Assembly: GCA_026785785.1 (NCBI GenBank)
Contig: JAJAZI010000040.1
Location: forward strand, 1 to 11,673
DNA: 11,673 nt
Source of the DNA: Microbacteriaceae bacterium
Lineage (GTDB): Bacteria > Actinomycetota > Actinomycetes > Actinomycetales > Microbacteriaceae
Direction of reading: 5' to 3'
Shown here: positions 4,681 to 10,880 of the stretch, in pieces
How the letters are laid out: each line of letters starts with the position of its first letter
Position numbering within the stretch: the stretch's first letter is position 1
Notes under the pieces: generated by a model
Databases searched by the model: none
What the model saw: only the letters and a program-made list of their open reading frames with translations
What the model was told of the DNA's origin: nothing
Program-made: the position numbers and the translations under genes

Positions 4681-6111
4681 ATGAGCGACGCGTCTTCCGC
4701 TAACAGCAGCCAGCCGGAGCCCCCCTTCCCCTCAGACGACGACGCCGTCAACACGGTCGGGCAGAGCCTCATGGACGACACGCCGGTGCCGAAGAGCCGG
4801 GTGCGCGCCTGGGCGCTGTGGGACTGGGGCTCCGCCTCGTTCAACGCCGTCGTCACGACCTTCGTCTTCAGCACCTACCTCGCGAGCAGCCTGTTCTTCG
4901 ATCCCGGCATCCTGGCAGCCCAGGGCGAGCAGGCCGCGGAGGCCGCAAGCGCCCGCGTCGTCGCCGGGGCGCTGACGATCGCCGGGGTGCTCATCGCCCT
5001 CCTCGCGCCGATACTCGGGCAGCGCTCCGACGGCTCCGGTCGGCGCAAGCTCTGGCTCGCCATCAACACGGGCCTCGTCGTGCTCGCAATGGCCGCGATG
5101 TTCTTCGTTGCGCCGGTGCCGAGCTACATCTACCTCGGCGCCGCACTGCTGGCCGCCGGCAACATCTTCTTCGAGTTCGCGAGCGTCAATTACAACGCGA
5201 TGCTCGTGCAGGTCTCGACACCGGCGACGGTGGGCCGCGTCTCCGGATTCGGTTGGGGCATGGGCTACGTCGGCGGGATCGTGCTGCTCGTGCTGCTGCT
5301 CCTCGTCTTCATCGGCGGCGTGGCCGGCATCGGCAGCGGCGGCCTCCTCGGCCTCCCCAGCGGAACCGACGGCGGCAGCCTCGACATCCGGATCGCGATC
5401 GTCGTCGCCGCTCTGTGGTTCGCGGTCTTCGCGCTCCCCGTGCTGATCGCGGTGCCCGAGATCCCCGCGCGGGTTCGCGAGAACCGGGTGAGCTTCTTCG
5501 GCAGCTACGTGCTGCTGTTCCGCACCATCCGGCTGCTCGCCAGGAAGAGCCCACAGGTGCTCCTCTTCCTGCTCGCGAGCGCGGTGTTCCGCGACGGCCT
5601 CGCCGGGGTGTTCACGCTCGGCGCCATCATCGCCGCCCAGGTCTTCGGCTTCAGCTTCGCCGAGGTGCTCATCTTCGGCGTCGCGGCGAACGTCGTCGCC
5701 GGAATCGGCACGTTCATCGGCGGCTACCTCGACGACAAGGTGGGCGCGAAGGCCATCATCATCGCCTCGCTTGCCGGACTCGTGATCGCCGGCTCCGCGG
5801 TGTTGTTCGTCGGCGATGCGAAGTCCGGATTCTGGGTCGCCGGGCTCTTGCTGACCCTCTTCGTCGGCCCGGTGCAGTCCTCGAGCCGCAGCTTCCTCGC
5901 CCGGATCACCCCTCCCGGCCGCGAGGGCGAGATCTTCGGCCTCTACGCCACGACGGGTCGCGCGGTGAGCTTCCTCGCGCCCGGCCTGTTCGGCCTGTTC
6001 GTCATGGTGACCGGCGATACCCGGTTCGGCATCGTTGGCATCGTTCTCGTCCTCCTCGCGGGTCTGCTCCTGATGCTGCCGGTCAAGCCGCGGCCCGCCC
6101 GCATCGACTAA
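4681..6111 (+). CDS. MFS transporter, UMF1/Atg22-like
   Basis: A 476-residue integral membrane transporter with about 12 hydrophobic segments. The N-terminal 40 residues are hydrophilic and Ser/Pro/Asp-rich, so they should be cytoplasmic. The segment WALWDWGSASFNAVVTTFVF (45-64) corresponds to the family signature (WALYDWANSAF-like) of the UMF1 group, which includes fungal Atg22 amino-acid exporters of the vacuole. GQRSDGSGRRK (113-123) is the MFS motif A loop between helices 2 and 3. A cytoplasmic loop near residues 260-300 (RVRENRVSFFGSYVLLFRTIRLLARKSP region) separates the two six-helix halves. The bacterial substrate is not established; amino acids or other small metabolites are possible. 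It precedes the second CDP-alcohol transferase by only 6 bp, so the two are almost certainly co-transcribed. No ribosome site before ATG 4681. Confidence 0.9.
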   Translation: MSDASSANSSQPEPPFPSDDDAVNTVGQSLMDDTPVPKSRVRAWALWDWGSASFNAVVTTFVFSTYLASSLFFDPGILAAQGEQAAEAASARVVAGALTIAGVLIALLAPILGQRSDGSGRRKLWLAINTGLVVLAMAAMFFVAPVPSYIYLGAALLAAGNIFFEFASVNYNAMLVQVSTPATVGRVSGFGWGMGYVGGIVLLVLLLLVFIGGVAGIGSGGLLGLPSGTDGGSLDIRIAIVVAALWFAVFALPVLIAVPEIPARVRENRVSFFGSYVLLFRTIRLLARKSPQVLLFLLASAVFRDGLAGVFTLGAIIAAQVFGFSFAEVLIFGVAANVVAGIGTFIGGYLDDKVGAKAIIIASLAGLVIAGSAVLFVGDAKSGFWVAGLLLTLFVGPVQSSSRSFLARITPPGREGEIFGLYATTGRAVSFLAPGLFGLFVMVTGDTRFGIVGIVLVLLAGLLLMLPVKPRPARID

Positions 6112-6117
6112 CTCCGG

Positions 6118-6810
6118 ATGCCGGCTCAGCAGGATCGGATCAACGCGGCGGCCAGCCGCGACGCGAGCAACTCGCTGCTCGCAGTGCTGAGCGACGGCAA
6201 GTGGCGGCCGAGCGCCTGGGCTCGCTTCATCGCGCTCGCGACCCTGCGCTCGGTGCATCAGGCGCGGATCAATCCGCGGCCGCTGCTCGAGTCGACGCTG
6301 ATCCACGTCGTGATGGGCGCCCTCTCGAACCGGCGCGGACTCGTCTGGATCGCCGTCAGCTGGATCATGGCGGTGACCCACCTGGGCATGCTCGGAGACC
6401 GCCGGTCGATCGGCATCCCGAACGCGCTCACCCTCATCCGCGGTAATCTGCCGGCGCTCGACGCCCGCCTCGGCCGCTCGCTCCCCGTCATCTCGCTTGC
6501 GACGGACTTCGCCGACGGCAGGATCGCCCGCGCCACCGGTGCCGTCACCCCGTTCGGCACCCAAGCCGACTTCCTCGCCGACACCGCCTTCTGGACCTGG
6601 TTCATCGTGCGGCACGAACCGAGCCGCACCGTGAAGGCGCTGACCTTCGCCGCGTGGGCCGCGCCCGTGGTCGCGATCGCCGCCGCGAGCATCACGAAGG
6701 GGCGGATGCTGGATGTGCCCCGGTCAGCCTTACTGCGGCCAGCCGCCGCGATCGAGGTCTTCATCGGCATCCGCGCGATCCTGCGGCTCTTTCCCCGCCG
6801 CGTGACCTGA
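6118..6810 (+). CDS. CDP-alcohol phosphatidyltransferase family protein (second copy)
   Basis: A 230-residue protein with the exact family signature: D130-F-A-D133-G-R-I-A137-R138, eight residues, G147-x3-D151-x3-D155. All aspartates needed for the two metal ions and the CDP moiety are present with canonical spacing, unlike the copy at 1339. Ahead of the motif are an extended basic, amphipathic N-terminus (to about residue 75), a membrane segment (about 76-95, WIAVSWIMAVTHLG) and the IGIPNALTLIRG segment just before the catalytic helix. Hydrophobic segments follow (about 176-195 and near the C-terminus). It would transfer a phosphatidyl or related group to an unknown alcohol; phosphatidylglycerophosphate synthase and phosphatidylinositol-phosphate synthase are relatives with different N-termini. 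ATG 6118 follows the MFS stop by 6 bp with only CTCCGG upstream, suggesting translational coupling. Confidence 0.87.
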   Translation: MPAQQDRINAAASRDASNSLLAVLSDGKWRPSAWARFIALATLRSVHQARINPRPLLESTLIHVVMGALSNRRGLVWIAVSWIMAVTHLGMLGDRRSIGIPNALTLIRGNLPALDARLGRSLPVISLATDFADGRIARATGAVTPFGTQADFLADTAFWTWFIVRHEPSRTVKALTFAAWAAPVVAIAAASITKGRMLDVPRSALLRPAAAIEVFIGIRAILRLFPRRVT

Positions 6811-6811
6811 C

Positions 6812-6871
6812 GCTGTCATCATTCAGGAGGCGACGCGGGCAGCTGTCATCATTCAGGAGGTGAGGCGGGCG
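6812..6871. repeat. Two 30-bp tandem direct repeats before marR
   Basis: Copies at 6812-6841 and 6842-6871 match at 27 of 30 positions, the first 19 identical. The shared core TCATCATTCAGGAG occurs at 6816-6829 and 6846-6859. A near-identical core lies inverted at 6957-6970. The repeat starts 1 bp after the stop of the phosphatidyltransferase gene. Confidence 0.9.
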
Positions 6872-6956
6872 TGGGCGACGATTTCGGGCGCTGCGAGCCT
6901 TCGGACGGCGGATGCTGGCGGCACCCGCACATTTTCATCAACTTTGCCACTGTCCA

Positions 6957-6970
6957 CTCCTGAATTATGA
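6957..6970 (-). promoter_or_regulatory. Putative operator in the marR promoter (inverted third copy of the repeat core)
   Basis: Read on the minus strand this is TCATAATTCAGGAG, 13 of 14 bases identical to the cores at 6816-6829 and 6846-6859. It lies 13 bp upstream of the -10 element, over the -35 area, where a bound repressor would block polymerase. Function is inferred from position and repetition. Confidence 0.45.
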
Positions 6971-6983
6971 AAGCGGCATCTCG

Positions 6984-6989
6984 TACGCT
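6984..6989 (+). promoter_or_regulatory. -10 element of marR
   Basis: TACGCT is followed by 6 bases, GGGGGT, and then ATG at 6996. The G-run is too close to the ATG to be a normal ribosome site, so a leaderless start is the simpler reading. Confidence 0.5.
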
Positions 6990-6995
6990 GGGGGT

Positions 6996-7436
6996 ATGAC
7001 TGATCAACGTCCGATCGGATACTGGCTCAAGCTTGTCGACCGTCTCATCGACGAGCATTTCGACGGCACGCTCGACGAGCACGGGGTGACTCGGCGGCAG
7101 TGGCAGCTGCTCAACCTGCTCGGGCGCGGCCCGGCGACGCGGGATGAGCTGGACGACGCCCTCTCCCCGTTCCTCGGCACCGACGGCACCACGGCGGGCG
7201 AGATCGACGAGCTCGTCGAGAGCGACTGGGTGGCCGCCTCCCCGAGCGGGTTCGCGCTGACTCCGCGCGGCGAGACGGCGTTCGAGCGAATCTCCGAAGT
7301 CGTCGCCCGCATCCGTGCCGACCTGTCGCAGGGCCTCAGCGACGAGGAGTACGACGTGACGATGCGGTCCCTCGAGCGGATGTCGCGCAACCTCGGCTGG
7401 ACCGAACCGGGCGAGCGGCGCGCGGAGCAGGGCTGA
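6996..7436 (+). CDS. MarR family winged-helix transcriptional regulator
   Basis: A 146-residue one-domain regulator of MarR size. Residues 7-25 (IGYWLKLVDRLIDEHFDGT) form the N-terminal dimerisation helix. VTRRQWQLLNLLGRGPATRDELDDAL (about 31-56) is the start of the winged helix-turn-helix, with the recognition-helix region around 56-75. WVAASPSGFALTPRGETAFERI (about 77-98) is the beta wing and the typical LTPRG motif. A long C-terminal helix pair closes the dimer. ATG 6996 is used because the upstream in-frame ATG at 6912 reads through the promoter and operator. It converges with the carotenoid operon, ending 175 bp from crtEb. In Corynebacterium glutamicum a MarR protein, CrtR, represses the crt operon, so a carotenoid role is possible here. 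Autoregulation through the repeats at 6812-6970 is the more direct inference. Confidence 0.88.
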   Translation: MTDQRPIGYWLKLVDRLIDEHFDGTLDEHGVTRRQWQLLNLLGRGPATRDELDDALSPFLGTDGTTAGEIDELVESDWVAASPSGFALTPRGETAFERISEVVARIRADLSQGLSDEEYDVTMRSLERMSRNLGWTEPGERRAEQG

Positions 7437-7443
7437 CGGGCGG

Positions 7444-7482
7444 GTTTTGACACGGTCGCTGCGCCACCTGCTCAACCAGCGG
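7444..7482 (+). repeat. Dispersed intergenic repeat, copy 2
   Basis: This ungapped 39-bp stretch matches 2211-2249 at 31 positions. It lies 7 bp after the marR stop. The internal hairpin is kept in weaker form, GGTCG against CCACC with a mismatch. The upstream hairpin arm found with copy 1 is missing. Confidence 0.7.
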
Positions 7483-7513
7483 CTTCTGCGTCCCTCCGGC
7501 AGTTTGCGGGGTC

Positions 7514-7544
7514 GTTGCTGAGTCGCGTGCGTGCGATTCGCAAC
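7514..7544. terminator. Hairpin between the convergent marR and crtEb genes
   Basis: GTTGCTGAGTCGC (7514-7526) pairs with GCGATTCGCAAC (7533-7544), with one bulged T and one G-T pair, around a 6-base loop. Lying between convergent ends it could serve both strands. No T-run follows, so factor-independent termination is uncertain. Confidence 0.4.
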
Positions 7545-7611
7545 CACGTCGCTGAACAACAACCGCACGGGCGGCGAGCACAGCCCGAAACCGGGCCACC
7601 GGCGGGCACCG

Positions 7612-8490
7612 CTACGGCAGCACCCACTCGATCAGCAGCATCGTCACCACGGAGCCGCTCACGAAGTTGAACCAGAGGAACCGCTTCCAGCCGCGGTTCG
7701 CCCTGCCGGCATCGGCATCCGCGATCGACCAGAACGGCAGCACGCTCAGCGCGTAGGGCACCGCGAGCACCGCCGCGATCGCGCCCGGCAGCCCGATCGT
7801 CAGGAGCAAGATGCTCGCGAGTACATACTCGACGAACGCCAGGCGCACCGTCGCTCGGGCCCCGATCACAGTCGCGGTCGACGCGATGCCACCCTCGCGG
7901 TCGGCCACCACATCCTGCACCGCGCCGAACGCGTGCGAGGCGAGACCCCAGAGGAAGAAGGCGACGAGGATCGCGACGAGCTGCGGCGTGAAGGCCGCCC
8001 CGGCGATCACGAGGCCGAACACCGCCGGCGAGACGAAGTGCGTGCTCGAGGTGAGCGAGTCGAGGAACGGACGCTCCTTGAACCGAAGCCGCGGGGCGGA
8101 GTAGGCGATGACCGCGAACACGCTCACGGCGAGCACGAGCGCGGACAGCGGCGAGCCCACAGCGAACAGATATACCAGAAACGGAATGTTCGTCGCAACC
8201 GAAGCCACGAGCGTCACCCGGTGCACCCGCGGGTCGAGCAGCGCGCCCTCAAGGCCGCCCTTGCGCGGGTTGTGCAGGTCGGACTCGTAGTCGAACACGT
8301 CGTTGATGCCGTACATCGCGAGGTTGTACGGAATCAGGAAGTAGATCGTGCCGAGCACGAGCAGCAGGTCGATCTCGCGCGTCGTCACGAAGTATGCCGC
8401 CGCAAAGGGGAACGCCGTGTTCACCCAGCTGAGCGGCCGCGACGACACGAACAGGCTCCTCAGCACGGTCGTGGTGCGAAGTGCGGTCAT
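7612..8490 (-). CDS. crtEb: Lycopene elongase, UbiA-family prenyltransferase (CrtEb)
   Basis: A 292-residue polytopic UbiA-superfamily prenyltransferase. It is predicted to add C5 units from DMAPP to both ends of lycopene, giving acyclic C50 flavuxanthin via nonaflavuxanthin. The first Asp-rich motif is YGINDVFDYESD with N63, D64, D67 and D71; the second is QDVVADREGG with D193 and D197. Both bind Mg-diphosphate. DLHNPRKGG (71-79) after the first motif is a strong match to Corynebacterium CrtEb. About eight to nine membrane helices are visible. Start ATG 8490 forms an ATGA overlap with the crtYf stop and has GGGAGGGG just upstream. It is the last gene of the operon. A related role as a lycopene elongase/hydratase (LbtA/Lyc type, making bisanhydrobacterioruberin) is possible, but the lycopene cyclase genes next door favour cyclic C50 products. 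Confidence 0.9.
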   Translation of the reverse strand: MTALRTTTVLRSLFVSSRPLSWVNTAFPFAAAYFVTTREIDLLLVLGTIYFLIPYNLAMYGINDVFDYESDLHNPRKGGLEGALLDPRVHRVTLVASVATNIPFLVYLFAVGSPLSALVLAVSVFAVIAYSAPRLRFKERPFLDSLTSSTHFVSPAVFGLVIAGAAFTPQLVAILVAFFLWGLASHAFGAVQDVVADREGGIASTATVIGARATVRLAFVEYVLASILLLTIGLPGAIAAVLAVPYALSVLPFWSIADADAGRANRGWKRFLWFNFVSGSVVTMLLIEWVLP

Positions 8491-8933
8491 GCGTCCCCTC
8501 CCGAGGGCGAGGGCGAGGCCGGCGCGGAATCAGTCCGAGCGGATGCCGATCCCGGCGCCACCGGAAGCAGCGCCCACAGCGACGGTAGCAGCACCACCGC
8601 GGCCACCGTGTAGGCGAAGTCCTCGAGCGGGGCGATGCCGATGAACGCCCCGGAGATGAGGCTTTCGTCGTAGCCGACGAGGCCGACGCCGATCATGATG
8701 TTGTCGAAGACCGCGGTCATCCCCAGCAGCACCGCCGCGGTGATCCCGACGGCGGGCCAGGCTACGCCGCGCCCAGCGACGCCGCGCCCAGCAACGCCGC
8801 GCCCAGCAACGCCGCGCCCAGCAACGCCGCGCCCAGTGTCGTTCCCCTCCAGCCGCCGCGCGCGCAGGATCGCCAGCACCGCGACGACCGCGACGGCGCC
8901 GAGGAAGAATGCGTTGAGCGCCCAGTAGGTCAC
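8487..8933 (-). CDS. crtYf: Lycopene cyclase subunit, second half (CrtYf/CrtYh type)
   Basis: A 148-residue lycopene cyclase-domain membrane protein, the second half of the heterodimer that closes the rings of C50 carotenoids. A first helix spans about 4-24. A loop holds five GRGVA repeats (34-58). Further helices begin at WPAVGITAAVLLG, with the conserved GMTAVFDNIMI (71-81, Asp77) and APLEDFAY (101-108, Pro-Leu-Glu-Asp) matching the family's catalytic PxE-type motif. The C-terminal 24 residues are Ser/Pro/Ala-rich and probably disordered. The start is GTG 8933, which overlaps the crtYe stop as GTGA. The further upstream in-frame ATG at 9017 would run through crtYe and is rejected. Whether the ring is epsilon, gamma or beta cannot be read from the sequence, so the symbol is by position and family. 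Confidence 0.85.
   Translation of the reverse strand: MTYWALNAFFLGAVAVVAVLAILRARRLEGNDTGRGVAGRGVAGRGVAGRGVAGRGVAWPAVGITAAVLLGMTAVFDNIMIGVGLVGYDESLISGAFIGIAPLEDFAYTVAAVVLLPSLWALLPVAPGSASARTDSAPASPSPSGGDA
8494..8501 (-). promoter_or_regulatory. Ribosome binding site of crtEb
   Basis: GGGAGGGG on the minus strand ends 3 bases before the ATG at 8490, with a GGAGG core about 6 bases away. It lies inside the end of crtYf. Confidence 0.65.
8764..8838. repeat. Five 15-bp tandem repeats inside crtYf
   Basis: Five abutting units start at 8764, 8779, 8794, 8809 and 8824 with consensus ACGCCGCGCCCAGCA on the plus strand; three inner units are identical and the outer two vary at the last bases. On the coding strand they give GRGVA five times, and copy changes keep the reading frame. 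Confidence 0.95.
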
Positions 8934-9274
8934 GACGCGGCCCCGCGCCGGCCGGCCGGCATCCGTCGACCCAGAATGCGCCCCGCCGCGGCATATGCGT
9001 TCATCGTCAGGTAGCAAAGCAGGGCGAGGAAGAAGACCTCCTCGATCGGCAGCTCCGGCGCGATCACCATCCCTGTCATGAACGAGGTCTCGCCGCGGAA
9101 GAAGATGCCGAGCCCGATGCCGAGCACGTCCCAGATCAGGAAGAACACGACCCCGGCCGCGAGCACAATGGCGGCCCGGCGCGCGTCCGCCCAGAAGAAC
9201 AGGCCGAAGCGGCGGTCGAGCATGACCATGCCGGTGAGGGCGATGGCGAGCGCGGTGAGGTAGAGGATTCCCAC
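8930..9274 (-). CDS. crtYe: Lycopene cyclase subunit, first half (CrtYe/CrtYg type)
   Basis: A 114-residue lycopene cyclase-domain protein, the first half of the C50-carotenoid cyclase heterodimer. Three hydrophobic segments are visible: about 2-18, 34-57 and 70-94. Conserved family residues include FLIWDVLGI (45-53, Asp49), a hydrophilic FFRGETSFMTG loop, and APELPIEEVFF (72-82) with the Pro-Ile-Glu-Glu motif expected at the active site. The C-terminus is basic (GRRMPAGRRG). The start is GTG 9274, 4 bp after the crtI stop, with no convincing ribosome site, so translation probably depends on coupling. The end overlaps crtYf by 4 bp (GTGA). The two small cyclase genes in tandem are typical of Corynebacterium, Micrococcus and Microbacteriaceae. 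Ring type cannot be decided. Confidence 0.87.
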   Translation of the reverse strand: MGILYLTALAIALTGMVMLDRRFGLFFWADARRAAIVLAAGVVFFLIWDVLGIGLGIFFRGETSFMTGMVIAPELPIEEVFFLALLCYLTMNAYAAAGRILGRRMPAGRRGAAS

Positions 9275-9278
9275 GCGG

Positions 9279-10880
9279 CTAGCGGCGGTCGGATTCCGGG
9301 GCCGACGCCACGAGCGAGCTGACCAGCGGCTCGGGCAGCGGCTCGGTCGACACGTCGCCGCGCAGCCGCTTGAGCAGCACCTCCGAGCTGATGAGGCACA
9401 TCGGCAGGCCGATCCCGGGAATCGTGGACCCGCCGACGTAGAACAGGCCGTCGACCTTCTTGCTCACATTGCCGGCCCGGAACAGGGCGCTCTGCCTCAG
9501 GGTGTGCGCGGGCCCGAGCAGGGTGCCGCGCCAGGAGTTGAGGTCGGCGGCGAAGTCGCCCGGGCCCATCGTGCGGCGCACGACGATGCGGTCGGCGAGG
9601 TCGGGGATGCCGGCCCAGCTGGCGATCTGCTCGATCACGTGGTCGGCGGCAGCCTCGATCCGCGGGTCGCCGTCTCCGTCGATCTCCCCGCGCCCGATGC
9701 TCGGGTCGGAGGGGATCGGCACGAGCACGAAGAGGTTCTCGTAGCCGGGTGGGGCGACCGTCGGATCGACGCCGCTCGGCTTGCAGACGTAGAGCGAGGC
9801 GGGGTTCGGGATCGAGGGGGTATCGCCGAAGATCGCGTCGAAGCCCTTCTTCCAATCCTTCGTGAAGAGCAGGTTGTGGTGCTCGAGCTCGGGCAGCCTG
9901 CCCTCGACGCCGAGGTAGAGCAGCAGCGCGCCCGGGCCGGGGGTGCGCTTGTCCCAGTACTCCTGCGGGTAGGTCTGCAGCTCGCGCGGCAGCAGGGTGG
10001 TCTCGGTGTGGTGCAGGTCGGCGGCCGACACGACGATGTCGGCCTCGAGCGCCTGTGGCGTGCCCGAGGTATCCGTGTATTCGACGCCGGCGGCCGTCGG
10101 CTTGCCGGGCTGGGAGGTGTCGATGAGGATGCGGGTGACCCGCGCCCCCGTGATGATCGTGACTCCCTGCTCGCGGGTGAGCTCCTCGATGCTGTCGATG
10201 AGCTTGATCAGCCCGCCCATCGGGTAGAGCACGCCGTCGGCGAGGTCGAGGTGGCTCATCAGGTGGTACATGCTCGGCGTGATGAAGGGCGAGGAGCCGA
10301 GGAACACGGCAGGGAAGCCAAGGATCTGCCGCAGACGGTCGTCCTTGACGGTCTTCGCGGCGAGCGTCGACAGTGGCTGCAGCAACAGTCGGGCGAGCTT
10401 GCCCAGCCGGGAGAGCACGTCCCTGCGCATCAGCGGTCGCAGGTCGGCGAAGCTCGTGTACAGGAACCGCTTCTTGGCGATCTCGTAGGTGTCGTAGGCC
10501 GAGGCGAGGTACTGCTCCATGCGCACGCGCGAACCGGGCTCGATGGCCTCGAAGATCTCGAGGTTCTTCTCCCGGTCGGAGGTGATGTTGATCGACTGCT
10601 GGCCCTCGAAAAGCACCCGGTAGCCGGGGTCGAGGGTCACGAGGTCGAGCTGCTCCGCCGCGCTCGTGCCGAGCAGCTTGTAAAAGTGGTCGAAGACCTC
10701 GGGCATGAGGTACCAACTGGGGCCGAGGTCGAATCGGAAGCCCTCGTGGTCCCACGATCCGGCGCGGCCGCCGACCTCGTCGCGGCCCTCGAGCAGGGTG
10801 ACCTGGTGGCCCTCGCGCGCGAGCAGCGCCGCGGAGGCGAGGCCGCTGATTCCCCCGCCGATGACGATGATGCTGCTCAT
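9279..10880 (-). CDS. crtI: Phytoene desaturase
   Basis: A 533-residue FAD-dependent carotenoid desaturase that takes phytoene to lycopene in four steps. The N-terminal dinucleotide-binding fold is IIVIGGGISGLASAALLAREG (4-24), followed by LLEGRDEVGGRAGSW. The GPSWYLMPEVFDHFYKLLG segment is the substrate-proximal region. The C-terminal bacterial-type desaturase signature is VGGSTIPGIGLPM (482-494). Typical family length is about 490-550. ATG 10880 forms an ATGA overlap with the crtB stop and has AAAGGG 7 bases upstream. The distal frame continues upstream through crtB, but that portion is antisense-like noise. A four-step (lycopene) product is inferred from the neighbours; CrtI relatives such as CrtN act on C30 substrates, but CrtEb and the cyclases argue for C40. 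Confidence 0.95.
   Translation of the reverse strand: MSSIIVIGGGISGLASAALLAREGHQVTLLEGRDEVGGRAGSWDHEGFRFDLGPSWYLMPEVFDHFYKLLGTSAAEQLDLVTLDPGYRVLFEGQQSINITSDREKNLEIFEAIEPGSRVRMEQYLASAYDTYEIAKKRFLYTSFADLRPLMRRDVLSRLGKLARLLLQPLSTLAAKTVKDDRLRQILGFPAVFLGSSPFITPSMYHLMSHLDLADGVLYPMGGLIKLIDSIEELTREQGVTIITGARVTRILIDTSQPGKPTAAGVEYTDTSGTPQALEADIVVSAADLHHTETTLLPRELQTYPQEYWDKRTPGPGALLLYLGVEGRLPELEHHNLLFTKDWKKGFDAIFGDTPSIPNPASLYVCKPSGVDPTVAPPGYENLFVLVPIPSDPSIGRGEIDGDGDPRIEAAADHVIEQIASWAGIPDLADRIVVRRTMGPGDFAADLNSWRGTLLGPAHTLRQSALFRAGNVSKKVDGLFYVGGSTIPGIGLPMCLISSEVLLKRLRGDVSTEPLPEPLVSSLVASAPESDRR

Noticed and set aside
4732..6615. 627-codon minus-strand open frame
   Set aside because: It is antisense to the MFS and second transferase genes, is rich in Glu, Asp, Arg and His as expected for GC-rich antisense frames, and shows no domain.
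7583..7596. Terminator hairpin GCCCG-AAAC-CGGGC after crtEb
   Set aside because: A 5-bp stem with no T-run is expected by chance at this GC; the stem at 7514-7544 is a better candidate.
8764..8838. CRISPR or regulatory repeat array
   Set aside because: Units of 15 bp abut inside an open frame and translate to a clean pentapeptide repeat.
8934..9017. ATG 9017 as start of crtYf
   Set aside because: It would overlap crtYe by 88 bp and add a non-conserved segment; GTG 8933 gives the standard GTGA overlap.
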